Shown: piece after piece, positions 43,214 to 51,839 of the stretch
Numbering within the stretch: position 1 is the first letter of the stretch
Layout: each line of letters begins with the position of its first letter
DNA from: Williamsia muralis NBRC 105860
GTDB lineage: Bacteria; Actinomycetota; Actinomycetes; Mycobacteriales; Mycobacteriaceae
DNA: 64,000 nucleotides
Direction: 5' to 3'
NCBI RefSeq assembly: GCF_001598915.1
Contig: NZ_BDAP01000001.1
Location: 1,364,001-1,428,000 of the forward strand
Position numbers and translations under genes: made by a program
Notes under the pieces: generated by a model
The model's database searches: none
What the model was told of the DNA's origin: nothing
What the model saw: only the letters and a program-made list of their open reading frames with translations

Positions 43214-45925
43214 TCAGTGCGCGGCGACCACCCGCCGGACTGCGGCGCGCACGTCGGCATCGGTGTCGTCGGCAGCCGCGTCGAGCACCACTCGGACCTC
43301 GGGATCGTCGGACCAGTGGCTGAGTGTGAGGGCGGCGGCCTTTCTCACGTCGTTGTGGGGATCGGTGATCGCGGCCGACAACACTGCGATCGCCGCGGGC
43401 CCCGGCGCCGAGACGAGGCCTCGCGCCGCGCCGACCCGAACCTGCCAGGCGGAGTCCTTGAGCGCTTTGACCAGCAGTGGACCGTCCACGGGAGCTTCTC
43501 CCAGGCGAGCCATCGCTTCGAATGCGGCCGCTCGCACCAGCGGATCGATGTCCTGGGCGAGAACGCGGACCGCCTCGGCGCCCTTGGTCCCGACGGTCGC
43601 GAGCCCCGCGGCAACGGCGATGCGGACCTCTCGGTTGACGTCGCCGACAGACTCGGCGATCAGCGCAGATTCGTCCAGTGAGACCAGTCCGCGAACGGCC
43701 TCGATGCGCACGCGGTGATCGCTGTCGGCGAGCGCGGCGGCGAACGTCTCCGCGGGTGCCGCGCGCAGGGCGCGTAGGAGGTCGAGGACGGTGGCGCGCA
43801 CTGTGGCATCCACCGAGGTGAGCGTCGCGTGGAGGATCGTGATGAACTCATCGGTCGCGTCGAGCACTTCGACCAACTCTTGCAAACCCTGCGCGGCGAA
43901 GCGACGCACCTCGGGGGCCACGTCACTCAGCGCGTGTGCGATTGCGACATCAAAACCCTCCGGGGTGTTCTCGGTGAGGACCGAGATGGCGGTCTTCCGC
44001 ACGGTGGCGTCGTCGTCGGCGAGGTACGACTGGAAATCGTCGATACCGGCCGATCCCATCGCGAGCAGTTCGACGATCCGCGGCGAGGCCGCAGCGACCG
44101 ACTGGCGGTCTTCGACACGCGCGAGCTCACGGACCGGACTCTCCACGCCCGCATGGGCAGGCCCGGTGACCACCTCGGGCTGCTCGATGGCGATGACGGA
44201 ACGATCGGCGGGCGGGATGTGGTCGAGACCGTCGACCGGTACAAAGTAGGGCTCGACCGGCCGGCCCAGGAACTCCATGTCACCCGTGGCGTTCTTCCGG
44301 ACGTTGAGGTGGTAGCCCCACTTGTCATCCTGTCGCTCGGGGATGTCGGCCCGCTCGTGATAGAGACCCCACCGACTTTCGGTGCGTGTCAACGAACTCC
44401 GGGCCGCCAGCTCGGCGCAGTCGCGGATGAACGACACCTCGGCGCAACGCATCAGCTCATGCGGTGTGCGCCCGCCCATCTCGTCGATCTCACCGCGCAT
44501 CCGTTCGAATGACTCGATGGCGATGGCCAGTTTGTTCGCGGACTTCGGAGGTGCGACATAGTCGTTGACAAAGCGACGCAGCTTGTATTCCACCTGGGGC
44601 TGTGGGGGACCGTCGGGGTGCCTCAGCGGCCGGTAGATCAGGTCGTGCGCCTCGGCGAGCTGGTCGAGTGGCAATGCCGTCGGCATCGCGCGGTCCCGTG
44701 CGGTGTCGCTGGCGTGCTGGCCGGTGAGCTCGCCGTACACGAAGGCGCCGATCATGTAGTTGTGCGGTACGCATGCCAGATCGCCAGCCGCGTACAGCCC
44801 GTCGACGGTGGTGCGGCCGTTCTCGTCCACCCACACACCGGACGCGGAATGTCCGCTGCACAAACCGATCTCGGAGATGTGCATCTCGATGTCATGGGTC
44901 CGGTAGTCGTGACCGCGGTTGGCGTGGAACGTGCCACGGGTCGGCCGTTCGGTGGTGTGCAGGATCGATTCGAGTGCATCGAGTGTCTCGTCGGGCAGGT
45001 GGCTGACCTTGAGATAGATCGGCCCGCGGGCTGATTCGATCTCGGTCTTCACCTCCGCCATCATGTCGCCGGACCAGTAGTCGGAGTCGACGAATCGCTC
45101 ACCTTCGGCGTTCACCTGGTAGCCGCCGAACGGGTTGGCCACGTAGGCGCAGGCCGGGCCGTTGTAGTCCTTGATGAGTGGATTGATCTGGAAGCACTCG
45201 ATCCCGCTGAGTTCGGCGCCCGCGTGGTAGGCCATCGAGTACCCGTCGCCCGCGTTGGTCGGGTTCTCGTACGTGCCATAGAGATAGCCGGATGCCGGTA
45301 GCCCGAGTCGTCCGCACGGGCCGGTCGCCAGGATCACTGTCTTGGCGGCAATCTCCACGAATTCACCGGTGCGCGTGTGCAATGCAGCCGCGCCGACGGC
45401 CCGGCCGTTCTCGGTGAGCACGCGCACGGGCATCAGCCGGTTCTCGATGGTGATGTGCTCGCGCATGTCCTTTTTGCGCAGCACTCGGTAGAGGGCCTTC
45501 TTGACGTCCTTGCCCTCGGGCATGGGGAGAACGTACGAACCGGAGCGATGGACTCGGCGTACCGCGTACTCACCGTGTTCGTCCTTCTCGAATTTCACGC
45601 CGTACTTCTCGAGGCGCCCGATCATCGCGAAGCCACGAGTCGCCGTCTGATACACGGTCTTCTGGTTGACGATGCCGTCGTTGGCCCTGGTGATCTCGGC
45701 GACGTATGCCTCCGGCGTTGCCTTGCCGGGGATGACGGCGTTGTTCACGCCATCCATACCCATGGCAAGCGCACCCGAGTGCCGCACGTGCGCCTTGTCC
45801 AGCAGCAACACCGACGCGCCGTTCTCCGCGGCGGTCAGGGCAGCCATCGTCCCGGCGGTACCGCCGCCGATCACCAAGACGTCGCATTCCCGGCGATCGC
45901 GGTCAGCTATGTTCGGGATGTCCAT
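43214..45925 (-). CDS. AprA/FrdA-like flavoprotein fused to C-terminal HEAT repeats
   Basis: 903 aa. Residues 1-~610 are an FAD-binding oxidoreductase of the fumarate reductase/adenylylsulfate reductase alpha group: VIGGGTAG (17-25), RHSGALAMGMDGVNNAV (substrate/flavin loop, like AprA) and a C-terminal capping region with TRTESRWGLYHERAD. Residues 614-903 are HEAT repeats with about eight helical pairs of the type DSDHRVRIEAVRGLVSL and DPLVRAAAFEAMARLGE. HEAT domains usually bind partners. The ATG (45925) follows GAGGG and is 9 bases from the ABC ATPase stop. It probably takes electrons to or from the operon's ferredoxin. The substrate is not known; sulfur compounds are a guess from AprA and transporter type. 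Confidence 0.8.
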   Translation of the reverse strand: MDIPNIADRDRRECDVLVIGGGTAGTMAALTAAENGASVLLLDKAHVRHSGALAMGMDGVNNAVIPGKATPEAYVAEITRANDGIVNQKTVYQTATRGFAMIGRLEKYGVKFEKDEHGEYAVRRVHRSGSYVLPMPEGKDVKKALYRVLRKKDMREHITIENRLMPVRVLTENGRAVGAAALHTRTGEFVEIAAKTVILATGPCGRLGLPASGYLYGTYENPTNAGDGYSMAYHAGAELSGIECFQINPLIKDYNGPACAYVANPFGGYQVNAEGERFVDSDYWSGDMMAEVKTEIESARGPIYLKVSHLPDETLDALESILHTTERPTRGTFHANRGHDYRTHDIEMHISEIGLCSGHSASGVWVDENGRTTVDGLYAAGDLACVPHNYMIGAFVYGELTGQHASDTARDRAMPTALPLDQLAEAHDLIYRPLRHPDGPPQPQVEYKLRRFVNDYVAPPKSANKLAIAIESFERMRGEIDEMGGRTPHELMRCAEVSFIRDCAELAARSSLTRTESRWGLYHERADIPERQDDKWGYHLNVRKNATGDMEFLGRPVEPYFVPVDGLDHIPPADRSVIAIEQPEVVTGPAHAGVESPVRELARVEDRQSVAAASPRIVELLAMGSAGIDDFQSYLADDDATVRKTAISVLTENTPEGFDVAIAHALSDVAPEVRRFAAQGLQELVEVLDATDEFITILHATLTSVDATVRATVLDLLRALRAAPAETFAAALADSDHRVRIEAVRGLVSLDESALIAESVGDVNREVRIAVAAGLATVGTKGAEAVRVLAQDIDPLVRAAAFEAMARLGEAPVDGPLLVKALKDSAWQVRVGAARGLVSAPGPAAIAVLSAAITDPHNDVRKAAALTLSHWSDDPEVRVVLDAAADDTDADVRAAVRRVVAAH

Positions 45926-45933
45926 GTGGTCCC

Positions 45934-46713
45934 TCAGTTCTCGAGTGCGGCGGTGATCCGCGCACGCAGTTGGGCGGTCGCCGTGGCATCCCGGTGGTTG
46001 GGGTCGCGCGGACGCGGCACGTCGACGATGTCGCGGACCGGGCGTCCGGCGCGCCCGAACACCACAACCCGGTCGCCGAGCAGCAGCGCCTCGTCCACGT
46101 CGTGGGTCACGAACACCACGGTCGCGGGATGCGATGCCAGCGTGTCGATCAGCAACGCCTGCATGGTCGACCGGGTCTGGGCGTCGAGCGCGCCGAACGG
46201 CTCGTCCATCAGCACCGCCCTCGGTGCACCGGCCAGTCCGCGGGCGAGTTGGACTCGCTGACGCATACCGCCCGAGAGCGACTTCGGGAGGTAGTCGGCG
46301 AAATCGGCCAGTCCGATCTCGTCCATCCACCGCTCGGCCTGAGCCTTGCGGTCCCGACGCGGTACCCCGCGGAGGGTGAGCGCGAGCATGATGTTGCCGC
46401 GCACGGTGCGCCACGGGTGCAGGGCGTCGTCCTGGAAGACCATGGCCCGATCACGAGAGGTCTTGCGTACGGGCTCCGCGTCGGCGAGCACTCGGCCACC
46501 CGATACGGGCAACAGCCCGGCAATCGCCCGCAGCACAGTGGATTTCCCGCATCCCGACGGCCCTGTGAGCACCAGGATCTCACCCGGTTCGATCGTCAGG
46601 TCGAGTCCGTTCACCACGGCGTCGCCGCCGTAGTCGAGTCGTACATCATCGAGTTCGAGACGAAGACCTGTTGTCGGGATCAGGGCGGTTGTGGAGTTGA
46701 TGGTGCTGGTCAT
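45934..46713 (-). CDS. ABC transporter ATPase (NitT/TauT type)
   Basis: 259 aa. All ATPase motifs are present: Walker A GPSGCGKST, Q-loop VFQDDALHPW, signature LSGGMRQRVQLARGLAG, Walker B VLMDEPFGALD and the switch His in VFVTHDVDEALLL. The NitT/TauT/SsuB subfamily imports nitrate, sulfonates, taurine, bicarbonate or pyrimidine precursors. The start is ATG 46713 behind CAGGAGA, overlapping the permease stop by four bases (ATGA). The same frame is open far upstream to 47913, but that reads through the permease and is not real. It sits in the six-gene operon with the flavoprotein. Confidence 0.9.
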   Translation of the reverse strand: MTSTINSTTALIPTTGLRLELDDVRLDYGGDAVVNGLDLTIEPGEILVLTGPSGCGKSTVLRAIAGLLPVSGGRVLADAEPVRKTSRDRAMVFQDDALHPWRTVRGNIMLALTLRGVPRRDRKAQAERWMDEIGLADFADYLPKSLSGGMRQRVQLARGLAGAPRAVLMDEPFGALDAQTRSTMQALLIDTLASHPATVVFVTHDVDEALLLGDRVVVFGRAGRPVRDIVDVPRPRDPNHRDATATAQLRARITAALEN

Positions 46714-47567
46714 CGGGTCTCCTGAGCTCGGGGAAGCCACCGGGTCAATCGGCGGCCGATCAACTCGATGCCGCCCGAGGTGAGGGCGCCGAGTATCCCG
46801 ATGGTGAGCATGCCGACGAACACCTGCGGGTAGTCCACCACCGTGTACGCCTGCCAGGTGCGGTAGCCCACGCCGAGCCGGCCGGAGATCATCTCGGCCG
46901 AGATGAGGCAGATCCACGCCACGCCGATGCCCACCGACAGTCCACTGAAGACGCCGGGGGCGATGCCGGGCAACACCACTCGCAGGATCACGTCGCGCTT
47001 GCGTCCGCCCATGGTGAGGACGGAATCTTCCCAGATGGTCGGCAGTGCACGCACCGCGTGCCGGGTGGCCACCGAGATCGGGAAGAACGCGGCGACGAAC
47101 GTGATGAACACCATGCCGGCTTCGTCGGTCGGCAGCACCAGGATCGCCACCGGCACCAGGGCGATGGCGGGGATGGGACGCAGGACCTCCGTGAGGGTGC
47201 CAACCGTGTTGGTGGCAATACGAGAGCGGCCCAACAGGATTCCGACCGGAACGCCGACTCCGACGGCGAGTGCGAAACCGGCCCCGATCCGGATCAGCGA
47301 CTGGCCTAGGTCGAGGTAGTACTCCTCGGTGCCCAGACTCGTCCAGAATGCTTGGGCGATGTCGGTGACCGATGGCACCGTGTCGAACCGGGCCCACAGC
47401 ACTACGTCGGCGGTGGTCAGGAACTGCCAGAGTCCTGCGGCGGCAACGAGGACCAGGATGCGAAGTGGCCAGACGGTCAGCCAGTGGCTGCTGCTCCGGG
47501 CAGACTTCGGTGCTGTCACTGAACGTGTCTGGATGTCCAGCGCCGGGGTGACGGTGGCGGTGGCCAT
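46710..47567 (-). CDS. ABC transporter permease (NitT/TauT type)
   Basis: 285 aa with six membrane segments. The cytoplasmic EAA-like loop reads DSVLTMGGRKRDVILRVVLPGIAPGVFSGL, cited here as its core GGRKRDVILRVVLPG, which contacts the ATPase. It closely matches TauC/SsuC-type permeases. The ATG at 47567 overlaps the stop of the substrate-binding gene by one base and its own stop overlaps the ATPase start, so the three transporter genes are coupled. Confidence 0.9.
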   Translation of the reverse strand: MATATVTPALDIQTRSVTAPKSARSSSHWLTVWPLRILVLVAAAGLWQFLTTADVVLWARFDTVPSVTDIAQAFWTSLGTEEYYLDLGQSLIRIGAGFALAVGVGVPVGILLGRSRIATNTVGTLTEVLRPIPAIALVPVAILVLPTDEAGMVFITFVAAFFPISVATRHAVRALPTIWEDSVLTMGGRKRDVILRVVLPGIAPGVFSGLSVGIGVAWICLISAEMISGRLGVGYRTWQAYTVVDYPQVFVGMLTIGILGALTSGGIELIGRRLTRWLPRAQETR

Positions 47568-49006
47568 CAGATGACCTCCGCGACAGCCTGATCGTACGAC
47601 GCCGGCACGGCCCCGGGATGGGTCTTGATGTACTCGTTGGCGCTGTCCTGGGTGGTGAACGGCACGAACTGTGTTCCGTCCCGCAGCCACACCGCCTTGT
47701 CGGCAAACCATCGGGTTCCGAGCAGCGGGTCCGAGATATACGCTGCACGAACAGATTCGCCTTGGGACTGGGCCTGCCGGATTGCTTTGAGCAGGCACGT
47801 CGGTCCGGCCGCCGGCTGCGTGTTGTCGCTGCCGTCGAGCCACAGTTCTGCTGCGTCGGCCGGGTCGACGTCGATGTTGCACACCGGGTCACGGCCACGG
47901 ATCTGCGACGCATTCTGGGTGGATGCCAGTGAGTCTGCGTAGTTCTGACCGGCCGCGGTGAATGCCTGTTCCAGGGGAGCGGTGTTCACAAACGTGTTGA
48001 GGTCGAGCTCGTGTTCGAAGCTGCCGATCGACTTGAGGTAGGGCTGATCGCCCCGAAGCGCCTCCACCAGTTGCGGTTTGACTGCAGGGTTGAAGTCGGT
48101 GCCGCCGGGGCCGTTGTAGAGGTAGACCACCTCGGCGGGCAGGCCGCTGTCCTTGGCGACCAGGTTCGCAGCGGCGAGCGGAGCGTCGATCAGGGACTTG
48201 GTGGAATCCAGTTGTGCCTGCAGGAAGGCGGCCACCACATCCGGGTGCTCGTCGGCGAACGCCGATCGGGCGACAACACCGTGCAGCGTGGGAACGCCGA
48301 GCTGGGCGCCGTCGTACAGGAGCCGCGCCTTGTCCTGGAACACCAGCAGACCCGGCCAGGCGACGAACTGAGCCAGCGCATCGACCTTGTTCGATTCGAG
48401 CGCAGACGCGCCGACCTGAGGCTGCTGATTCTGCACTTTGACGGCGTCGTTGGGGTTGATGCCGATGCGGTCGAGCGCCTGGACCAGTGTTCCGTGTCCA
48501 GCCGAACCGACGCTGGCCGAGACGCTCTTGCCGCGCAGATCAGCGATGGTCTTCGCATCTGAATCGGGTGACACCACAACCATGTTCAGTGAGCCCCTGG
48601 GGCTCGAACCGGTGACCGACAACATCTCGGTGCGTGTTGCGTCATTGGCGTTCGCCCGCGACCCGTTGATGAGCATCGGGTAGTCACCCATCGACCCGAT
48701 GTCGATCTTGCCTGCGATCATCCCGGTGGTGATCGGAGCACCGGTGTCGTAGTCCTGCCATTCGACGCTGTACTTCTGGCCGGTCCGCTCGGTCACCTCG
48801 TCTAAGCGCTTCTCGAAGTTCCCCTCGGCGCGAAGCAAGGTCCCGGCCGTCACGGTGTTGATGGTTTTGGACTGGTACCCGACGACCACGCGAATCGCAT
48901 CGCCGTCACCGGAACTGTCGAGTGAACAAGCTGCTGAAGTCAGCACGATCGCAGCGGCGGTGAACAGCGTGCCCAATCGGGCACGTCGAGACGCGGTTGA
49001 TCTCAT
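47567..49006 (-). CDS. ABC substrate-binding lipoprotein with C-terminal NosL/YHS-like domain
   Basis: 479 aa. The lipoprotein signal is RRARLGTLFTAAAIVLTSAAC with the lipid site near residue 27. The body (to about 370) is a NitT/TauT-type periplasmic-binding fold: VVGYQSKTINTVTAGTLLRAEG near the start, then GSMGDYPMLING and SVGSAGHGTLVQAL. Residues 372-479 are an added domain: RDPVCNIDVDPADAAELWLDG opens like YHS/NosL metal-binding domains, with Cys376 and Cys404 (GPTC), and ends in an FxTQDxANEYIKTHPGAVPASYDQA pattern close to the NosL tail. This extension is not in usual family members and may bind copper or another thiophilic ligand. Start set by AAGGAAA five bases upstream. Confidence 0.8.
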   Translation of the reverse strand: MRSTASRRARLGTLFTAAAIVLTSAACSLDSSGDGDAIRVVVGYQSKTINTVTAGTLLRAEGNFEKRLDEVTERTGQKYSVEWQDYDTGAPITTGMIAGKIDIGSMGDYPMLINGSRANANDATRTEMLSVTGSSPRGSLNMVVVSPDSDAKTIADLRGKSVSASVGSAGHGTLVQALDRIGINPNDAVKVQNQQPQVGASALESNKVDALAQFVAWPGLLVFQDKARLLYDGAQLGVPTLHGVVARSAFADEHPDVVAAFLQAQLDSTKSLIDAPLAAANLVAKDSGLPAEVVYLYNGPGGTDFNPAVKPQLVEALRGDQPYLKSIGSFEHELDLNTFVNTAPLEQAFTAAGQNYADSLASTQNASQIRGRDPVCNIDVDPADAAELWLDGSDNTQPAAGPTCLLKAIRQAQSQGESVRAAYISDPLLGTRWFADKAVWLRDGTQFVPFTTQDSANEYIKTHPGAVPASYDQAVAEVI

Positions 49007-49068
49007 CGAGGTTTCCTTGTGGTGCGAAAGGGTGGGGTGCGAGAGGTGTTGGGCTGGTGGGGAATGAG

Positions 49069-49296
49069 TCAGCGGAGCAGGTACGGCATGTTCACGGTGA
49101 CCGCTCCGGTGGGGCAGCGGACTGCGCACGGGCCGCAGTACCAGCATTCGTCGACGTGCATGAAGGCCTTACCGCTCTCGGGATTGATGGCCAGTGAATC
49201 GAGGGGACACACCTCGACGCAGAGCGTGCAGCCCGTGATGCACAGGGATTCGTCGATGGTGACCGGGACGTCGGCTCGGGCGTTGACTTGGCTCAC
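49069..49296 (-). CDS. Small 2[4Fe-4S]-type ferredoxin (AprB-like)
   Basis: 75 aa from GTG 49296 with AGGAGT eight bases upstream. The first cluster motif is CITGCTLCVEVCP (C-x3-C-x2-C-x3-CP, one residue longer in the first spacing than standard) and the second is CWYCGPCAVRCP. It resembles the ferredoxin-like N-terminal part of adenylylsulfate reductase beta. The operon order (regulator, ferredoxin, binding protein, permease, ATPase, flavoprotein) makes it the likely electron partner of the flavoprotein. Confidence 0.85.
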   Translation of the reverse strand: MSQVNARADVPVTIDESLCITGCTLCVEVCPLDSLAINPESGKAFMHVDECWYCGPCAVRCPTGAVTVNMPYLLR

Positions 49297-49301
49297 TGGT
49301 A

Positions 49302-50054
49302 CTACTCCTGTGTTCGGCGGGCTGTGCTGCGCAGACAGACTCGGTCGCTGCGCATTCGGATGTATTCGAGATCGACGGGTCGGTCTCCGGCTTGTAGGTG
49401 GGTGAGTCTTTCGAGCAGCAACATGGCTGCGCCCGAGGCGATCTCGAGGTGGGCCGCAGAGTGTGGGTCGGCGTTCACTGCTTCGACGGTCATCGTGGCG
49501 CGGCCCAGCCTTTCGCCCGCGATCTGCTCGAGCAGGGCGAAGACGTCGTTGTGTTCCAGATCGTGCTGGATCAGCGGGATGCCCAGGTCGGGAACGAGAT
49601 AGGTGACGTCGAGACTGATCGGTTCGTCATCGAGAAACCGCAGCCGTTCGATGTAGACGGCCTGCTCACCGTCGTCGAGTGCCAATTTGCGTGCCACGGC
49701 GCGGGGAGGGTCCACCAAGGTCGCCACCTTGACGGTGTTGCGGACCTCGCCGTGCATGAGGAACGTCTCCTTGAGTCCTTGCAGGGCGTCCAGACCGTGT
49801 TCGAGTTGTCGCGCCACCACATGGGTGCCGACACGAGGAGAGCGTTCGATGAGTCCTTCGTCGCGCAGGATGGTCAGGGCATCACGGATGGTGTTGCGAG
49901 ATACGCCGAAGTCGGCGATGAGGGTGGGTTCATCAAGCGATCCGGCGACGTCTCCGTCGTGGACCTGGCGCCGCAGAACATCGGCGACCATGCGCGCGTT
50001 GTCGGCACGTAATCGCGTGCCGCCAGGGGGCCTCATCTGCATGAATGGCACCAT
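49302..50054 (-). CDS. GntR-family regulator with UTRA domain
   Basis: About 250 aa. The N-terminal winged HTH has DNARMVADVLRRQVHDG and FGVSRNTIRDALTILRDEGLIERSPRVG; the C-terminal UTRA ligand domain ends with LERLTHLQAGDRPVDLEYIRMRSDRV. It should sense a small molecule and control this operon. Possible starts are ATG at 50054, 50042 or 50036; none has a good ribosome site, so a leaderless message is possible. A perfect palindrome lies five bases upstream of 50054. The stop is five bases from the ferredoxin start, so the regulator is the first gene of the operon. Confidence 0.85.
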   Translation of the reverse strand: MVPFMQMRPPGGTRLRADNARMVADVLRRQVHDGDVAGSLDEPTLIADFGVSRNTIRDALTILRDEGLIERSPRVGTHVVARQLEHGLDALQGLKETFLMHGEVRNTVKVATLVDPPRAVARKLALDDGEQAVYIERLRFLDDEPISLDVTYLVPDLGIPLIQHDLEHNDVFALLEQIAGERLGRATMTVEAVNADPHSAAHLEIASGAAMLLLERLTHLQAGDRPVDLEYIRMRSDRVCLRSTARRTQE

Positions 50055-50058
50055 AACG

Positions 50059-50071
50059 CCCGAATTTCGGG
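50059..50071. promoter_or_regulatory. Palindrome at GntR operon start, candidate operator
   Basis: CCCGAATTTCGGG is a perfect inverted repeat (6-base arms around T), immediately upstream of the first GntR start codon and in front of the whole six-gene operon. Position and symmetry fit autoregulation by the GntR protein. I did not find a second copy in this window by eye. Confidence 0.5.
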
Positions 50072-50211
50072 GTCCGGCCTGGCCGAATGCGCCGCTGCGA
50101 GCGGCAGTTCGGAATGCGCCAGGTGCCGCCCGGTCGACTGCGCCGTGACCTGGGCTGCTGCGGCGCCGAGGGGCCAATTCGCCACCTGGGCGAGCCGGCG
50201 GGGGATTTAAA

Positions 50212-50877
50212 TCAGCGGGGTGTAAACGTTTCGGCGGGAGTGGCCCGCGGGCCGTTCAACCCACTTGAACCCGCCCTGACCTGCGTTCCCCGGCGCCGCA
50301 GATCGATGGCCACCACCAGCGGCCACAGCATCTCGGCGGTGAAATTGATCCTTTCGGCGAGTCCCAGCCGGTCGCCTCCGCCGGTCTCCAGAACTGTCCA
50401 CCCCAGCACTGCGAGCAGGATGATCGAGGCCGTCGCCGCCACGGCCGGGCGAATGGTCGGGGCGGAAGACGGCGCGCGCGAGATCGCCAGCAGAGGCCAC
50501 AGGCAGAACAAGGCCGCTGAACCTCCGGCCGCGAGGAGATGGAACGTGGGTGCGACGTCCACCGGTGACAACGCCACGGCGATCCCACACGCGCCTGCCC
50601 CCGCCAACGCGATCCGCGCCAGTGTCCTGATTCCGGTCAGACCAGCGCTCGTAACGATCTGGCAGACCCCGCTCAGGGCGATCCCGATGGCCATCACCCA
50701 GCCGCCGCCGGAGATCGTGGCCAGGTCGCTGAGCGTCTGTTTCGTGGCGTCGTACTTTTCGGTGATGATCATCGCGGCGATCACCGAGGAGCCGATCAGC
50801 AGGACGGGAGCAGCGGCAGCGCTCACCAGTGCCCAGAGCGGTACGGCCGATCGTGGTACTCGCGGCGGTGCCGGCAA
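50212..50877 (-). CDS. DUF998 membrane protein
   Basis: 221 aa, about six membrane helices. The DUF998 pattern is visible: an opening helix VPLWALVSAAAAPVLLIGSSVIAAMI, followed by the short polar stretch KYDATKQTLSDLAT, where the TLSDL core is usual for the family, and a Gly-rich second helix. Function unknown. The start is TTG 50877, supported by AGGAAGG eight bases upstream. It follows the SDR gene by 65 bases on the same strand, so they may be co-transcribed. Confidence 0.75.
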   Translation of the reverse strand: MPAPPRVPRSAVPLWALVSAAAAPVLLIGSSVIAAMIITEKYDATKQTLSDLATISGGGWVMAIGIALSGVCQIVTSAGLTGIRTLARIALAGAGACGIAVALSPVDVAPTFHLLAAGGSAALFCLWPLLAISRAPSSAPTIRPAVAATASIILLAVLGWTVLETGGGDRLGLAERINFTAEMLWPLVVAIDLRRRGTQVRAGSSGLNGPRATPAETFTPR

Positions 50878-50942
50878 CTGTTCGCCTTCCTGCGATCACA
50901 GGTTCGGGGCTCTCACCTCGCACCCACCAACCCCGACACCGG

Positions 50943-51680
50943 CTACCAGCGTACGGGTCCGGCCGCGTCGATGAAGGTGCCCGACTCGGCATCGTCGGGA
51001 AGCGTTGCCGCACGCAGCACAACGGCTGCTGCCTCCTCTGCGGTCAACGGCGCCTGTGTCCGGTTGCCGGGGGCGAGATCGGTCTGCACATGACCCGGGC
51101 ACACCGACGTGACCTTGACGGTGGTGCCGGCCAGCATCTTCGCCAGCCCGATGGTGATGCTGTTCACCGCCGCCTTGGACGCCTGATAAGCAGGAACGAC
51201 CATCGAATAGTACTGCGACTGAACATCTTTCTGATCCGCCAAGGAGCCCATGGTGCTCGATACATTGACAATGCGGCCGCCGGCACTACGCCAGATGAGC
51301 GGCAGCATCGCCTCGACCACATTGAGGACCCCAAGGGTGTTGACGCTGAAGGTCTTCGCGGCGGCCGACGGGTGACTGAAGTTGATCTCGGCCGGCTGTG
51401 TGGCCTCGGGCAAGACACCGGCGTTGTTCACCAGAACATCCAGCCGATCATGGCGGTTGGCGAGTTCGTGAGCCGCGCATCGAGCACTTTCGAAGGACTC
51501 CACGTCGAGAACCAGGCTTTCCGCGCGCAGGCCCTCCTCGCGTAGATCGGCGGCCAGGGATTCGATCCGCCCGCCGTCGCGGCCACTGATGATGACGGTG
51601 TTCCCTGCGCGGCCCAGTGCCCACGCAGTGGCAAGGCCCAGGCCCCGGCTCGATCCGGTGACCAATGCGACTTTTGACAC
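50943..51680 (-). CDS. Short-chain dehydrogenase/reductase (classical SDR)
   Basis: 245 aa. It has the cofactor motif TGSSRGLG near residues 7-14, the structural NNAG, the active-site Ser in VNVSSTMGS, and Tyr-x3-Lys in YQASKAA. An Arg in SGRDGGR after the second strand favours NADP(H). Substrate unknown. GTG 51680 is chosen over the longer frame to 51716 because TTGGAGTC lies five bases upstream and the SDR fold begins right there. Confidence 0.88.
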   Translation of the reverse strand: MSKVALVTGSSRGLGLATAWALGRAGNTVIISGRDGGRIESLAADLREEGLRAESLVLDVESFESARCAAHELANRHDRLDVLVNNAGVLPEATQPAEINFSHPSAAAKTFSVNTLGVLNVVEAMLPLIWRSAGGRIVNVSSTMGSLADQKDVQSQYYSMVVPAYQASKAAVNSITIGLAKMLAGTTVKVTSVCPGHVQTDLAPGNRTQAPLTAEEAAAVVLRAATLPDDAESGTFIDAAGPVRW

Positions 51681-51839
51681 GATGACTCCAAATCTCTGTG
51701 CGACAACCACTTTCACGCTCCGGTAGAGCGCGACATCAGTTCATCTCACGACAGCTCGGGGGTGCTGGCGGGAATCGGACCTCGCGTCGCGGGGGAGGAG
51801 GACGTTGACGGTGGGCCACCGCGACGGGAAGCTGGGCAG

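Noticed and set aside
45934-47913. A 659-residue open frame extending the ABC ATPase upstream
   Set aside because: It reads through the whole permease in another frame. The ATPase family start, its CAGGAGA site and the ATGA overlap place the true start at 46713.
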